Assembly (NCBI RefSeq): GCF_036785885.1
Contig: NC_092310.1
Coordinates: 7,998,001-8,062,000, forward strand
Reading direction: 5' to 3'
DNA length: 64,000 nucleotides
DNA from: Coffea arabica
Lineage: Eukaryota > Streptophyta > Magnoliopsida > Gentianales > Rubiaceae
This document shows positions 30,572-42,246 of the stretch, one piece after another (positions within the stretch are counted from its first letter, which is position 1; the number at the start of each line of letters is the position of its first letter). The notes beneath the pieces are model-generated. The model was given only the letters and a program-made list of their open reading frames with translations. It was not told where the DNA came from and searched no databases. The translations under genes and the position numbers were made by a program.

Positions 30572-32007
30572 TTAATTTTGTGCAAGATTTTCGTAGAGTT
30601 TCAGAAGGAGAGACAAACGATTTCTTCTAAGAATTGTCCCAGTGTAATGCGATTGACCTATCGGACCTGCAAGAAAAGAAATAAGGATAGATAACACCGC
30701 CACCATTCGATCAGCCCCTTTCTTCAAGAGATGTGTAAACATGAGTATTTCAGACTTCTTTGGTGACGTAGTGAGTACTCCAACCTTGCCCTGCAAACAA
30801 TATCAAACTTCTATAATTTCTTGCACTTAAACCAGCATATCATTGAGTATCCATTTATCTTCGATAACTTATAGGGATTGCCATTGATAAAAACAAAAGA
30901 GACTAACGGGACCATGAAGCACATAAAAATACTCTAATTGCGTATGATGACGATAATTCTAGTAATGTAAACACAGTCATCCCTTTTATTGAAAAAGTCA
31001 TTTTCAAATAAGCTTATATACTCAAATTTAAAAGCTTGTGTTAGATAAATCGAACGTTTTGAATTCTCGAACTGAATGCCACTTTTGACCCTTTGGATAT
31101 CAATCTTCGGAAGTTCAATGCTTGACAAACAGAACCACAATGTGAGGAGAAATTTCAATGAACTAAGTCACCAGCCTTTCGGATCCAAACTCACTTTTCC
31201 TTATGAAACCCTACCTCAGCGCCCTTTCGGGTTTTCACTAAGGTTGCCCCTGCCCATTTTGTATTTTGTTGTTTGTTGTTGTTTTTTCTTTTCTTTTTTT
31301 TTTCTTTTTTTTCTAAGGTGCCCTTGCGGGTTTTCACCAAACAAATCTTGTCCATCGCCCATATTAATCCAGAAATGTATTTTAAGAAATAATGGCATCA
31401 GTATAACAATCCTTCCCTTGCAAAAAAGGGGAGGTGTTTTTGACATCATGTGCCACTTGATTAGAAATTGTCCTAAAAAGGCCATATAACGAACAGAAAT
31501 CAGGACTTTAGCCTTTTGTAATGGGGTTAGGCGGGGCGTTCAGAAAAGTTAAGGCTTGAAAGCGGATTCTAACCGTGGTTTAAATAATCTGAGATCGCAT
31601 TGTTGCACCAAACCTATCTTAGAGTGAAATCAAAACTTGCCCCAGTTTTATCCCTAATTGAGGCTCTCTTTTCTTTCATTTTCCTCTCCCCCTTTTCTTT
31701 TTGGCTTTCTGCCATTCTTTTTGAAACTCTCAAAATTTTGCCAAAGTTTATGCTTAACCGAGGTTCTTTTCCTTTCATCTTTCATTTTCATTTTTACCTT
31801 TTTGAAACCCCTCCCCTTTTTCTTAACTTTTCAACTCAAAACCTGCCCCAGTGTGGGGTTTACGATTCTCAGTGGTTGCCAAACGAAATGATTTACTCTG
31901 AAGGCTCAAAAGGGAGTAACTAAGGATAGAATACTTAATTGGAAAGGAAGAAGGCCTGACTTTTCATTCCATTCGCTACATTGACCCTAAAAGGAAAATT
32001 CCATGTA
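30572..32007 (-). other. 3' untranslated region, Ogre copy 2
   Basis: Equivalent to 13638-15074, with few substitutions and a T/C-rich tract at about 31265-31315. No supported frame. Confidence 0.6.
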
Positions 32008-32984
32008 TCATATGAAAAATTTCTTACACATGTCCGAATTAATTGGTTGAGGGAACACTTGCCCATCCATTTCTGCAAGAATGAGTGCTCCTCCGGGCAA
32101 AACTTTCTGGACAATAAAAGGGCCTTGCCAATTTGGTGCAAATTTCCCCTTAGCTTCCTCTTGTATTGGCAAAATGTGTTTCAGCACTTTATCTCCTTCT
32201 GCGAATATCCGTGGTCTGACCTACTTATTGTAAGCACGGGCTACCTTTTTTTGATAGCATTGATCATGACAAATGGCATTTAATCTCTTTTCATCAATTA
32301 AGGATAACTACTCATGACGTTGTTTAATCCAATCAGCCTCATCTAGCTTGGCCTCCATTAAAATGCGCAATGAAGGGATTTCGATCTCAGCTGGCAGCAC
32401 TGCTTCCATCCCATACATAAGGTTGTAGGGAGTTGTCCCAGTAGAGGTCCGTATAGTAGTTCTATATGCTATTAATGCATAAGAGAGCTTCTCGTGCCAA
32501 TCACGGTGTTTTTCAATCATTTTTCGAATTATCTTCTTCAAGTTCTTATTTGCGGGCTCCACAGCTCCATTCATCTGTGGTCTATAAATAGAGGAGTTCC
32601 GATGCCTGACTTTGAACTGTTCACACAATCTATCTACCATATCATTGTTAAGATTCTTGGCATTGTCAGTGATTAATGTCTCTGATACTCCAAAACGACA
32701 AATGATGTGCTTCCTTAGAAAGTCCGTCACCACCTTTTTAGTCACATGCTTATAAGATTCAGTTTCAACCCACTTGGTGAAGTACTCAATTGCCACCAGA
32801 ATAAACCGATGCCCATTTGAAGCGGGAGGGTCAATGGCTCCGATTACATCCATACCCCACATCGAACATGGCCAGGGAGCAGTCATACTGTGTAATTCTG
32901 TAGGGGGAGTGCGCATAACATCTCCATGCAATTGACACTTGATGCATTCCTAACGAAAACTACACAATCATGCTCCATAGTAAG
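32008..32984 (-). pseudogene. Ogre integrase core and C-terminal region, copy 2
   Basis: The main open segment (32308-32931) encodes the same 207 residues as copy 1, with the D,D-35-E residues present. The in-frame TAG (32308-32310) and the upstream one-base deletion are also the same, so the damage predates the duplication. Confidence 0.88.
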
Positions 32985-33863
32985 TCAAAAATATCCGGTC
33001 CTCATGATCTTTCTTGCTAATAAATGGCCATTCATATGTGATCCACATACTCCACTATGTACTTCTTTCATCAGGTATTCTGCTTCATCTTCATCAACAC
33101 ACCTTAAAAGGCCCAAATCTGACGTCCTTTTGTATACCACCTCTCCGTTTAGGAAAAATTTGGAGGATAATCTGCGCAAGAAACTTTTAGCAGTTGTATC
33201 TGCCCCTGGGGGATAGAACCCTGTTTTGAGAAATTTCTTGATATCGTTGTACCAGGGACGGCCATTGGAAGACTTTTCCACAACTAGGTAGTGAGCCGGT
33301 TTTTCTTGTAGATGAATCTGAATAGGTTCAATTACCAACTCATCTGGATGTTGAATCATTGAAGATAAAGTGGCCAAAGCATCGGCAAAGACATTTCGGA
33401 CACGAGGAATGTGCCGAAACTCCAAACTCCTAAACTTATTTGCTAAATCCAGTAAGCTGCAATGATAAGGCAAGATCTTTGAATCCCGTGTGATCCACTC
33501 CTTGAGAGTCTGATGTACAAGCAAATCTGAATCGCTGAACACTAGTAAATCCTTAATCTCCATTTCTAACGCCATCTTTAACCAAAAAATGCACGCTTCA
33601 TATTCGGCCATATTGTTAGTACAGAAAAATCGGAGTTTGGCCGAACCAGGGTAATGCTTTCCTTCAGGCGAAACTAGAACAACTCCAATACCAGCCCCGA
33701 AGGAATTTGATGCTCCGTCAAAGAACATCCTCCACTCCGGGCATTGATCATTCATATCTTCTGCTATACCCACGAACAGGGCCTCTTCATCCGGAAAATA
33801 AGTGTGAAGCGGTTGATAATCATCTCTCAGCGGATTTTCAGCCAAATGATCGGCCACAGCCTA
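32985..33863 (-). pseudogene. Ogre archaeal-type RNase H and integrase zinc-binding domain, copy 2
   Basis: The predicted protein is the same as copy 1, with all four acidic RNase H residues present, an upstream TAG (33861-33863) and the TGA at 32985 that ends the segment before the Cys pair. Confidence 0.88.
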
Positions 33864-34984
33864 GCCCTTGATAGCCTTCTGCGTGGTAAAAAAATATCAA
33901 ACTCCGAAAGAATCATCTGCCATTTTGCCATACGTCCTGTCGGCATAGGCTTTCCCAACAGATATTTCAAAGGGTCGGAGCGGGAAATGAGGTAAGTAGT
34001 ATGACTGAGCAAGTAATGCCTCAACTTTTGTGCGGCCCAAGCTAAAGCGCAGCAACTCCTCTCCAGAAAAAAATAGCTGGCTTCATACGCAGTGAACTTC
34101 TTACTGAGGTAATAGATGGCTTGCTCCCTTTTCCCCGATTCGTCGTGTTGTCCCAATACACACCCCATAGCTTCGTCCAACATCGATAGGTACATGATCA
34201 AAGGTCGTCCCGGTTTGGGTGGCACTAAAACTGGAGGATGCAATAAATAGTCCTTGATCTTATCAAACGCCTGCTGGCATTCTCCACTCCAACGCAACGG
34301 TACATTTTTCTTCAATAATTTGAACAAAGGCTCACACGTATGGGTCAACTGAGCAATGAACCTCCCGATGAAGTTAATCCTTCCTAAAAAACTCTTCACG
34401 TTCTTTTGCGTTCTTGGCACTGGCATCTCACGAATGGCCTTAATCTTTGCCGGATCTATCTCAATACCCTTCTTACTGACAATGAATCCCAATAACTTTC
34501 CGGCAGGGGCCCCAAATGCACACTTTGTAGGGTTTAACTTCAAATCATATCTTCTCAATCTTTCGAATAACCTTTTCAAATCAATCAGATGATCCTCCGC
34601 TCTCATGGATTTGATAATGATGTCGTCCACGTAAACCTCCATCTCCTTATGAATCATATCATGGAACAGGGTGGTCATGGTCCTTTGGTAGGTGGCTCCG
34701 GCATTTTTCAATCCAAATGGTATTATCCGGTAGCAAAATGTTCCCCATGGCGTAATAAAAGCTGTTTTCTCTCTATCTTCCTCTGCCATTAAGATCTGGT
34801 GATACCCAGCAAAACAGTCAGCAAATGATTCAATCTCATGCCCTGCGGTATTGTCTAGAAGAATATGAATGTTTGGCAACGGAAAATCATCTTTCGGGCT
34901 GGCTTTATTAAGATCCCTGTAATCGACACAGACTCGCACTTCTCCACTTTTTTTTTTGGAACAGGTACAGGGTTTGAAAGCCAA
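33864..34984 (-). pseudogene. Ogre reverse transcriptase (most) and RNase H1, copy 2
   Basis: The same 385-residue product as copy 1, with YVDD intact. Flanked by the same frame changes at the T10 run 34948-34957 and the A7 run at about 33888-33894. Confidence 0.88.
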
Positions 34985-35488
34985 ATGGGATAATGAGACA
35001 CCATAATGATTCTAGCATTGAGCTGCTTCTCGATTTGCTCCTTAATTTTGAGGCTCATGTCTGGCTTAAACTTGCGAGGTTTTTGTTTCACTGGTGGAAA
35101 ATTCGGATCGGTTGGCAATCGATGGACCATTATATCTGTTGAAATCCCAGGCATATCATTATAGGACCAGGCAAACACATCTTGAAACATAGTCAAAAAC
35201 TCAATCATTTCTTTTCTCTGTTTCTTATTCAAGTGAATGCTAATTTTTATCTCCTTAACCTCAGTCTCAGTGCCAAGATTAACAACTTCTGTTTCTTCTA
35301 AGTTCGGTTTGGATTTCTCCTCATACTGTTCAAAATCCTTTAACAAAGACTCAGATTCTTCCTCGTTATCGCTCTCGTCTTGAATTTCAGATTCCAAAAT
35401 TTCAAAGTCGTGAGGGATATCGAGATCGCAATCATCAAAATTCAGAATAGTGATATCCAAAGGGTCAATGTGTTTTATTTTTGGCCAT
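34923..35488 (-). pseudogene. Ogre RT N-terminal region after the intron, copy 2
   Basis: Same acidic linker and DVFAWSYNDMPGI / PVKQKPR motifs as copy 1, starting after the acceptor at 35489 and running into the T10 frame change. Confidence 0.85.
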
Positions 35489-35728
35489 CTGAAAAAGAAT
35501 AAAATAAGTACAATAGTAAGTAAGTTAAAACCATTTGGACCATAAACACTGTGCATTTCATTGAAATTCAAAGTAAAGGATAACATCATGACATGCTACT
35601 TAACAAGAAATTTAACGCAAGACTTGCATTGGAAAACATTTGATTGAAAACTATTTACAAACATTGAAAGACAAAAGATAAGTAGTATAAATGATTTGTC
35701 TCATGTCGACCAAAGGCAATCCCCTAAT
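35489..35728 (-). other. probable Ogre intron (3' part), copy 2
   Basis: The TTCTTTTTCAG acceptor at 35489 and the stop-rich stretch upstream are conserved from copy 1. Confidence 0.6.
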
Positions 35729-36319
35729 TTATCGAAATTCCCTGCAGGAGGGAAGAAGATCACTGGTCCAGTTCTTCACTGCTTCAATAGGCACCTCTGG
35801 AAATCCTGGGTCCTCCAACGGCTCCCCCTCAGAAATAACCCCCACAAATAGCTCAGATAATCCAACCTCCACTTCCTCGATCGGGTCTACTTCAGATCTG
35901 ATCACCTCTGATGGGTAAGGAAAAGTACAGTATAATGGTGGGATATTCATGATAAGCTGTCTCCCTTCCTTCTCTGCCCTCCTACGATTCATCATTTCTT
36001 TCTTGTCCTTGCCAGTAGGTTGAAACCCTAATCCGAAGGTATCCTTTTTTTCTTGAAGTTCTATTGGCTTCAAAACCCCTTGTAGGTGACGCCCAAGGCC
36101 CTTGCCTACTTCATAACCTCCTCGAATCAGCTCTTTGGCCATCATAACGCTGGCTTGAGGTAAATTCACTTCCACTGCCGCCTTGTCCTTGGACGCCCTT
36201 CCCACCGAAACAATGTCAGCTACATGGTGAAGGGAAACTAGAGCTTTTCTATCGCCATCATCTTCCGATGCAGGATTGATGAGCATAGTGCAATCTTCCT
36301 CAGCAAATATCGTAACCAA
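35729..36319 (-). pseudogene. Ogre G-patch region downstream of protease, copy 2
   Basis: The same 196-residue product as copy 1, again cut from the protease by a single TAG (36320-36322). Confidence 0.8.
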
Positions 36320-38650
36320 CTAGCCATTCACCACAAATTTCAACATTTGATGGAGTGAAGAAGGTATGGCGCCTGAAGTATGAATCCAAGGTCGTCCGAG
36401 AAGAACATTATAAACACTCGAGAAGTCCATGACTTGGCACGTAACTTGAAATTGGGCAGGTCCGATTTCCAGCACCAAATCCACTTCCCCCATTGATTCC
36501 CTTTTCGCGCCATCAAATCCCCTCACCACAATGGCAGATGGCCGAAGTTTAGCTTTCTGAAATCCCAACTTAACCAAAGTGTTCCAAGAACAAATATTAA
36601 GAGCAGACCCATTGTCTATCAAAATCCTTGGTAATAACTTCCCATTACAACGGACTGAGATATACAATGCTTTATTGTGTCCAATCCCATCTGAAGTCAA
36701 ATCTTCATCAGAAAAAGAAATTTGATTTGAAGCCATAACATGTTCAACTACATGAATGAATTTATCCACAGGAATATTCTTAGGCACTTGAGCCTTAGTT
36801 AGGACCTTGAGTAAAGCTTCTCGATGAAGTTTCGAGGTCAGAAGCAAATTCAATATAGAAATTTGAGCGGGCAATTTGTCCAATTGCTCGACCACCTTAT
36901 ACTCACTTTTCTTCAACATCTTAAGGAAATTGAAAGCCTCTTCATCAGTCACAATTGGTCTTGTCGGAACAACATTTTCTTTTGCTTTTGAGGGCTCATC
37001 AACTGCGGGTTCCCCTATGATTCTTTCAGATCTAGTAATGGCGTCCACTTCCCTTCTGGGCACCTTTTCCCCTCCAATTAATAGCGTGGGTTCGCTATAA
37101 TTCCACGGGACCTCTTGTAGATTAAGAATAGGAGGCTGCTCAGGCAATTCAAGTACCACAAGCTCCGAAGGCTCACATTCGAAAGGCACCATTTCCAGAA
37201 TAAACGGATCGGTATTTTTCCTGACTTTATAGGCCTGCTCCTCTAGTATGAATGGTTCTCCGATGACTCCCATTATCTCGGTTTCGTCTACAATGAATTG
37301 TGCAGGTTCCTCAATCTCTTCATTAATAGTAATAACTCCCACGGTGTCTTTGTGTGTTGGAAGAGGATTTTTGCTAACATTTGGACCTTGTTCCTCCCTC
37401 CTCCTCAGGACTATGTCTCCGGACTCAATCATGTCTTGAATTTTATGCTTAAGCGCCCAGCAATTGGCAGTTGAATGTCCAGGGGCTCCCGAATGATAAG
37501 CACAAAATGACTGCGAATCATAACCAATGGAAAATCCTTTGGAGTAGGTCTTAGGGGGTACCGTACCAATCTTCCCAGCAGCTTTCAATTGCTCATATAA
37601 CTGGTCAACAGGCCGACCTAGATTGGTAAAGGTCCGGTATGGGGTTGGACTTTGGGTGTCACTGGCCTGTTGGTATTGGTAATTTGGGTTAGGGGGTGGC
37701 ATGGGTCTTGGATTGAAAGGAGGGCGCGGTCTAATTTGGAAGTTTGGTGGGAAAATATGAAATGGCGTTGACGGTGTGTTTGGGTAATTTGGTCGAGGAC
37801 GGGGGTGGTTGATTGTGGTATTGTAGACAGGTCGAGGGCGTGGTTGGTATAGGTAATGAGGTGAGTAGGTGGGATTTCGTTGGTATGTAGCTCGGGAAGA
37901 AAAACCTTGGTTCCAAACAAAGGAAGTTTCCTCATCTTTCTTCTTAAACTGAAACTTTTTACTGATGCTGTTTTGGCTTTGCATAGCCTCTAATTGCGAC
38001 TTTAAGGCTGAAACATTAACAATCTTGCCTGCCCTTATAAACTCATCATACTCTTCCAATTTGTTGACAATCTCAGCAAAGGAACACCCAGTCATACGGA
38101 AAATCTCTTCAAAGTAGGGTGGGTCATGAGCTTTAATGAACGTGCGAACAATTTCATTTTCGGTCATGGGAGGCTCCACCCTAGCAGCCAGCTTCCTCCA
38201 TCTTTTCGCATACGTCTTATGGTCCTCCGATGGTTTCCTCTTGGTTCCCTCCAACGCGGTCCTCGTCGGAGCAAGCTCGCAATTATATTCATACTGCCTC
38301 ACAAAAGCAGTCGATAAATCCATCCAAGATCTCATATCCTCAGGCTTCAAATTGGCGTACCAATCTAAAGCGTCACCTTCCAGACTCTCGAGAAATAAGC
38401 GCACAGGCAGGTTCTCATCATCTATTGGTCTCCCCAGCTTGTTTGCAAACATCCAAAGGTGGGTCTTGGGATTGCCAGTTCCGTCATACTTGGTAAACTT
38501 AGGTGCTTTGAAACCCACCGGCAATTGCATATCCGGAAACAGGCACAGCTCATTGTAGTCTAGACCTCCTTGCTTGCTCAAACCTTGGCTTTTCCTTATA
38601 AATTCCTCAAACTTATCCAATCTCTTTAGTAAATTCTTGTCCACGGGCAC
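36320..38650 (-). CDS. Ogre gag-protease, copy 2
   Basis: 776 residues differing from copy 1 at a handful of positions, e.g. DKFEEFIRKSQ versus DKFEKFIRKIQ, TKYDG...HLWMF versus HLRMF, ESGD versus ESED. The copy 2 residues at FEEFIRKSQ and ESGD look like the conserved forms. The Gag domain, Pro-rich region, zinc-knuckle remnant and protease IDNGSA site are all present, and there is no internal stop. Confidence 0.9.
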   Translation of the reverse strand: MPVDKNLLKRLDKFEEFIRKSQGLSKQGGLDYNELCLFPDMQLPVGFKAPKFTKYDGTGNPKTHLWMFANKLGRPIDDENLPVRLFLESLEGDALDWYANLKPEDMRSWMDLSTAFVRQYEYNCELAPTRTALEGTKRKPSEDHKTYAKRWRKLAARVEPPMTENEIVRTFIKAHDPPYFEEIFRMTGCSFAEIVNKLEEYDEFIRAGKIVNVSALKSQLEAMQSQNSISKKFQFKKKDEETSFVWNQGFSSRATYQRNPTYSPHYLYQPRPRPVYNTTINHPRPRPNYPNTPSTPFHIFPPNFQIRPRPPFNPRPMPPPNPNYQYQQASDTQSPTPYRTFTNLGRPVDQLYEQLKAAGKIGTVPPKTYSKGFSIGYDSQSFCAYHSGAPGHSTANCWALKHKIQDMIESGDIVLRRREEQGPNVSKNPLPTHKDTVGVITINEEIEEPAQFIVDETEIMGVIGEPFILEEQAYKVRKNTDPFILEMVPFECEPSELVVLELPEQPPILNLQEVPWNYSEPTLLIGGEKVPRREVDAITRSERIIGEPAVDEPSKAKENVVPTRPIVTDEEAFNFLKMLKKSEYKVVEQLDKLPAQISILNLLLTSKLHREALLKVLTKAQVPKNIPVDKFIHVVEHVMASNQISFSDEDLTSDGIGHNKALYISVRCNGKLLPRILIDNGSALNICSWNTLVKLGFQKAKLRPSAIVVRGFDGAKRESMGEVDLVLEIGPAQFQVTCQVMDFSSVYNVLLGRPWIHTSGAIPSSLHQMLKFVVNG

Positions 38651-38656
38651 GGATGA

Positions 38657-39131
38657 CCCCCCCAGCTTCAGCTTTCCCTTGAACGGCGGTATCTAGGGTG
38701 AATGGTTCAGCGGTGGAGTAATAATGTGGTCCTTGTGATTCGAAAGGCATGCTCATAGTAATGGACAGATAATTCTGGGAAATTTGGACATGAGGAGGAT
38801 TAGTTTGGATGTGAGGTGCATATGTAGGTGGTGGGCCATGAATGGGATAAGTAAAGGTTTCTTCGGGTGGATTCATAACCTGTGAAGTAACAGAGGTTTG
38901 AGCATAAGGCAAGAGTATAGGTTCAGATTGGCCAGGGGGTAAGGGTTCATGTTGCTGTTCACCGCTAGCACCACCTGTGACCAATTGGTCGATCACGCGC
39001 CATTGGGCCATCATCTCAACGCTTAGCTCATTAAATCGGTTTAGGACTTCGCTCAGTTGAGCTCCCAGATTTGCCAAGTCAGTTGTTGATGTCGTTGCGG
39101 GCCTATCAGATGGTTCTGGGTGGGTACTCAT
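38657..39131 (-). pseudogene. Ogre gag N-terminal segment, copy 2
   Basis: Same as copy 1 except one substitution (LNRFNE versus LNQFNE), and with the same frame change at a C7 run (38657-38663 on the plus strand). Confidence 0.75.
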
Positions 39132-39479
39132 GTTTACACTATCTCTTGAAACTCGACTACGCGATTGGGTGATAATGGAGCTTTTTCGAGAAGCTATTTT
39201 GAAATTTTACCTGAAAACACGAAATGGCTCGCTTTTAGATTTAGCCCTGGCTTAGTTTTTCAACAAAAACAAAACAAAAAAAAAAAGAAAAAGACAAGAG
39301 TTAGTAGATGTTCCAAAAATTCGGATGCATGTCCTATCGGGGGGCCCTTTTTGTGCCAAGGGTAGGCCTAGCATGATGCAACACCTTCGAAATGGGACCC
39401 GTAACACAAACCTGTTTTTGACAATAATTCCAAATGAGTGCAAAAGAAAAATCGCTTTCATTGATAAACTTGCCAATAT
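39132..39479 (-). other. spacer between ORF1 and gag, copy 2
   Basis: A-rich, with no supported frame. Equivalent to 22199-22546. Confidence 0.6.
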
Positions 39480-40982
39480 TTACATCATGTCACGAAGACG
39501 ATTCCGTACAAGATTGCCAAAACTTCTGAACCTATCTAATACAGAGTCCTTTGTTTCCCTAACATATGGAATTCTGACACGTTCAGTTTGGTCATATAAT
39601 TCTCCGCATTTCCTTTTCAGCTCTTGACGCTTTTCTCGCTCATTTTCATACAATTGCTTGTTTTGCTCCGCCATCCCTTTGTATGCTTCGACGGACTTAC
39701 TTAATTGCAGAATTTCCTTATCCTTTGCTTCGATAATGGCTTTCAACCTTTCCACCTCCTCAGTTGGCTCATCTTGTGTTTCTTGTATGACGGACCTTCT
39801 CACCCAGTCTTCGTATTGCGGAGTGGTCAATCCCCTTTGTTTGAGTTCCGGAATGTACTTGACGCGTTCGTCGTCGGACAACGTTTCCCAGACCTCATTA
39901 ATAGGGGTCTTCATCGGAATTTCTTTCGGACATATCCCTTTGTCGAAAATGATGATAAATGTAGTCAGATCAACTGCAGGCGGCACATCTTGGACTCGCC
40001 CTAATTGTCGGAGAAACCTCCTCGGATTGTATGCCATGATACCCTGAGTACCCAATAAAGGAACAAACTCGGATGCCTTGGTGCGAAAAACAGGTTTGAT
40101 ACAATTGGTCCAATCCAATACCCATCTAACATTTTGATTGGTCACATTCGTCAAGAAGTCCACAAACTCGGATGCATTACACGGCAAATTACCGCTATTA
40201 ATCCTCTTGTGATGTGTGATTACCCAGTTATATCCGGACATTGGTAGACTCTCGAGAATAGATGGTCGTCTCATGAAGTGCTCCATCCCCCATACATGTA
40301 AGATTAAATTTGAGCCACAAAAGAACTTTCCCCCTCTCTGACAGGTAGTGCAAGCTACGAAGATATCGGCCAAAATAATTGGAACAATAGAACACTGTTT
40401 ATCTTTTATTCCTAGAAACAAGTCATACAAGATTTTAGTGAGTTTAAAGGCTATCTTTTTGTCTTTCCTAGGGAAAAAATAGGTTCCAGCCATAACCAAT
40501 CCATACACCCAAACTCTCTTTCGTTCCCATATTTCCTTGGAAGTAAACGAAAAATCTCCCCGGTGCCTTTCAAAACCATCCCTTAATACGAATCGATCAA
40601 ATAAGAACTTTACCTCTATATTTTGGTCCGACCCTTGAATCGCTGATTCCTTTAATCCGGTGAAACGATAAAATTCGACCTTGTTAGACACTAGTGGAAA
40701 TATCACGGCAGTTCCCTGAATTGGCAAATTAAGAAATCCGGCGACCTCCTCAATTGTTATGGTCATTTCCTTTTTCCCAAGTCTAAAGGCGGAACAAGTG
40801 GAATCCCACAAATGCACCAAGGTTTCTACCAAATAGCCATCGGACTTAATATCCTTGAAATCCCCAACGGGTCCTAATCGAGCGGCTACTTGGTTGATTT
40901 CACTAGGTGAAAGGAATGTGGGCCACCTTTGTACCTCCGACGGTACTACCAACATCTGTTGGACTCGGCGAGGACTTTCCAT
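39480..40982 (-). CDS. Ogre ORF1 (plant-mobile-domain-like), copy 2, full length
   Basis: 500 residues from the ATG at 40982 to the stop at 39480. The N-terminal plant-mobile-domain-like region (LWDSTCSAFRLGKKEMTI, EVAGFLNLPIQG), a Cys/His-rich middle (ACTTCQRGGKFFCGS) and a C-terminal coiled coil followed by a basic tail (FGNLVRNRLRDMM) are all intact. It is the better guide to the family's true length. The role of Ogre ORF1 is not known; nuclear or RNA-binding functions would be speculation. Confidence 0.87.
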   Translation of the reverse strand: MESPRRVQQMLVVPSEVQRWPTFLSPSEINQVAARLGPVGDFKDIKSDGYLVETLVHLWDSTCSAFRLGKKEMTITIEEVAGFLNLPIQGTAVIFPLVSNKVEFYRFTGLKESAIQGSDQNIEVKFLFDRFVLRDGFERHRGDFSFTSKEIWERKRVWVYGLVMAGTYFFPRKDKKIAFKLTKILYDLFLGIKDKQCSIVPIILADIFVACTTCQRGGKFFCGSNLILHVWGMEHFMRRPSILESLPMSGYNWVITHHKRINSGNLPCNASEFVDFLTNVTNQNVRWVLDWTNCIKPVFRTKASEFVPLLGTQGIMAYNPRRFLRQLGRVQDVPPAVDLTTFIIIFDKGICPKEIPMKTPINEVWETLSDDERVKYIPELKQRGLTTPQYEDWVRRSVIQETQDEPTEEVERLKAIIEAKDKEILQLSKSVEAYKGMAEQNKQLYENEREKRQELKRKCGELYDQTERVRIPYVRETKDSVLDRFRSFGNLVRNRLRDMM

Positions 40983-42225
40983 CTAGGAACAAAAACCGGT
41001 GTCAAATACCTTACCTACGGGTCCCACTTCTCTGGTTAAACATGAATTTAAACGTGCAATTCCCAAGATAGAATTAAATACCCACGGGAATATAGGGTTG
41101 GCTTATCCCTAATGTGGGATTCCCTAAATGGCATTTCCTTTCTATGGTTTATGCGTGATGCCAGTTTATTAAAGCAGTAAAATATGCAATTTGAAATGAA
41201 ACATGACCTAAATGACCTTTCATTTGCCAGGGTAAGCCTAAAATGATATGACACTATTAATTTATGAACGAAATATACCAAAACTTCTTAAACGTACAAT
41301 ATCCTATCTACACGGGTAGGCTTCTAAAAGAAGGTCATACCAGACCTCTTATTTGCTAGGGTTTGTGAATGCAATGGGGACACAAAACCAAGAAAAGTTA
41401 GTTCAGTCAGATAAATACACATAACACATTGTAGCAACGAAATCAACACAAAGAAATAAAGCAATAAAAAGGAGAAAGGGGTTGGACCCCTCCCCTCGTG
41501 AATAGTGTCCCTAATAGGGTAAGGCAGACGCTATCCTAGGTAAAACTATCATGGATGCATGAGGTTAGGGCTCACTAATGCATCTAGACTCGATAGGTTT
41601 TAGGTCCCTGAGCCTTCAGACTTAGAAACCAAAGGTCATCAATCTCAAGGTTCTTTGTCGGTGGCTCGAGCGATTCCCCAGACATTGCTACGCACACGTC
41701 GTGTCACGGCCACATGTTTGAGTGAATCTATCAAAATTCCTCAATTTTCGACTAAAAGTTAAAGGCTATTAACCCAAAACTTAAAGCGGAAGATTAAGTG
41801 ACCCCTCGGATCGTGCTACGCACACGTCGTGTCACGATCACACGTCCAAGTGGGTCGCCTAAAATCCTAACAGAGCGGAGTGGCGTGACAAGCCACTAAA
41901 AGAAAAAATAAATGGGGGTGAAAAAATTAAAGCGTATGCACGTATGCTAGTGCTCGTTTGGAGGGAAGGGATCGAGAACCAACGCGAGACTCTAGGGTAA
42001 TGTCCCCCCACCCAAATGCAATGCAAAGCGCGAGATAAAATAAGTACAACATACATCCAATCAACCAATCATACATACGTGAGTGAGGGAATACTTTGAT
42101 ACGCGCGCGCGTGGTAAAAAGTCCTAAAATGGAAAATGCAACCCTAATATCCAAATGCTATGCATAAGAAGGGTAGAAAAAAGGAAAAGAATAGCTAAAT
42201 CGAATGCTTGGACCCACTTAGGAAT
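40983..42225 (-). other. Ogre 5' leader between PBS and ORF1, copy 2
   Basis: The 23-bp duplicate occurs at 41686-41708 and 41814-41836. The ACGCGCGCGCGT palindrome is at 42101-42112. All are conserved from copy 1. No coding frame. Confidence 0.7.
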
Positions 42226-42243
42226 TTCCCAATGGAGTCGCCA
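42226..42243 (-). other. primer binding site, Ogre copy 2
   Basis: Minus strand TGGCGACTCCATTGGGAA, three bases inside the LTR 4 end; consistent with the tRNA-Arg-type site reported for Ogre elements. Confidence 0.78.
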
Positions 42244-42246
42244 AGT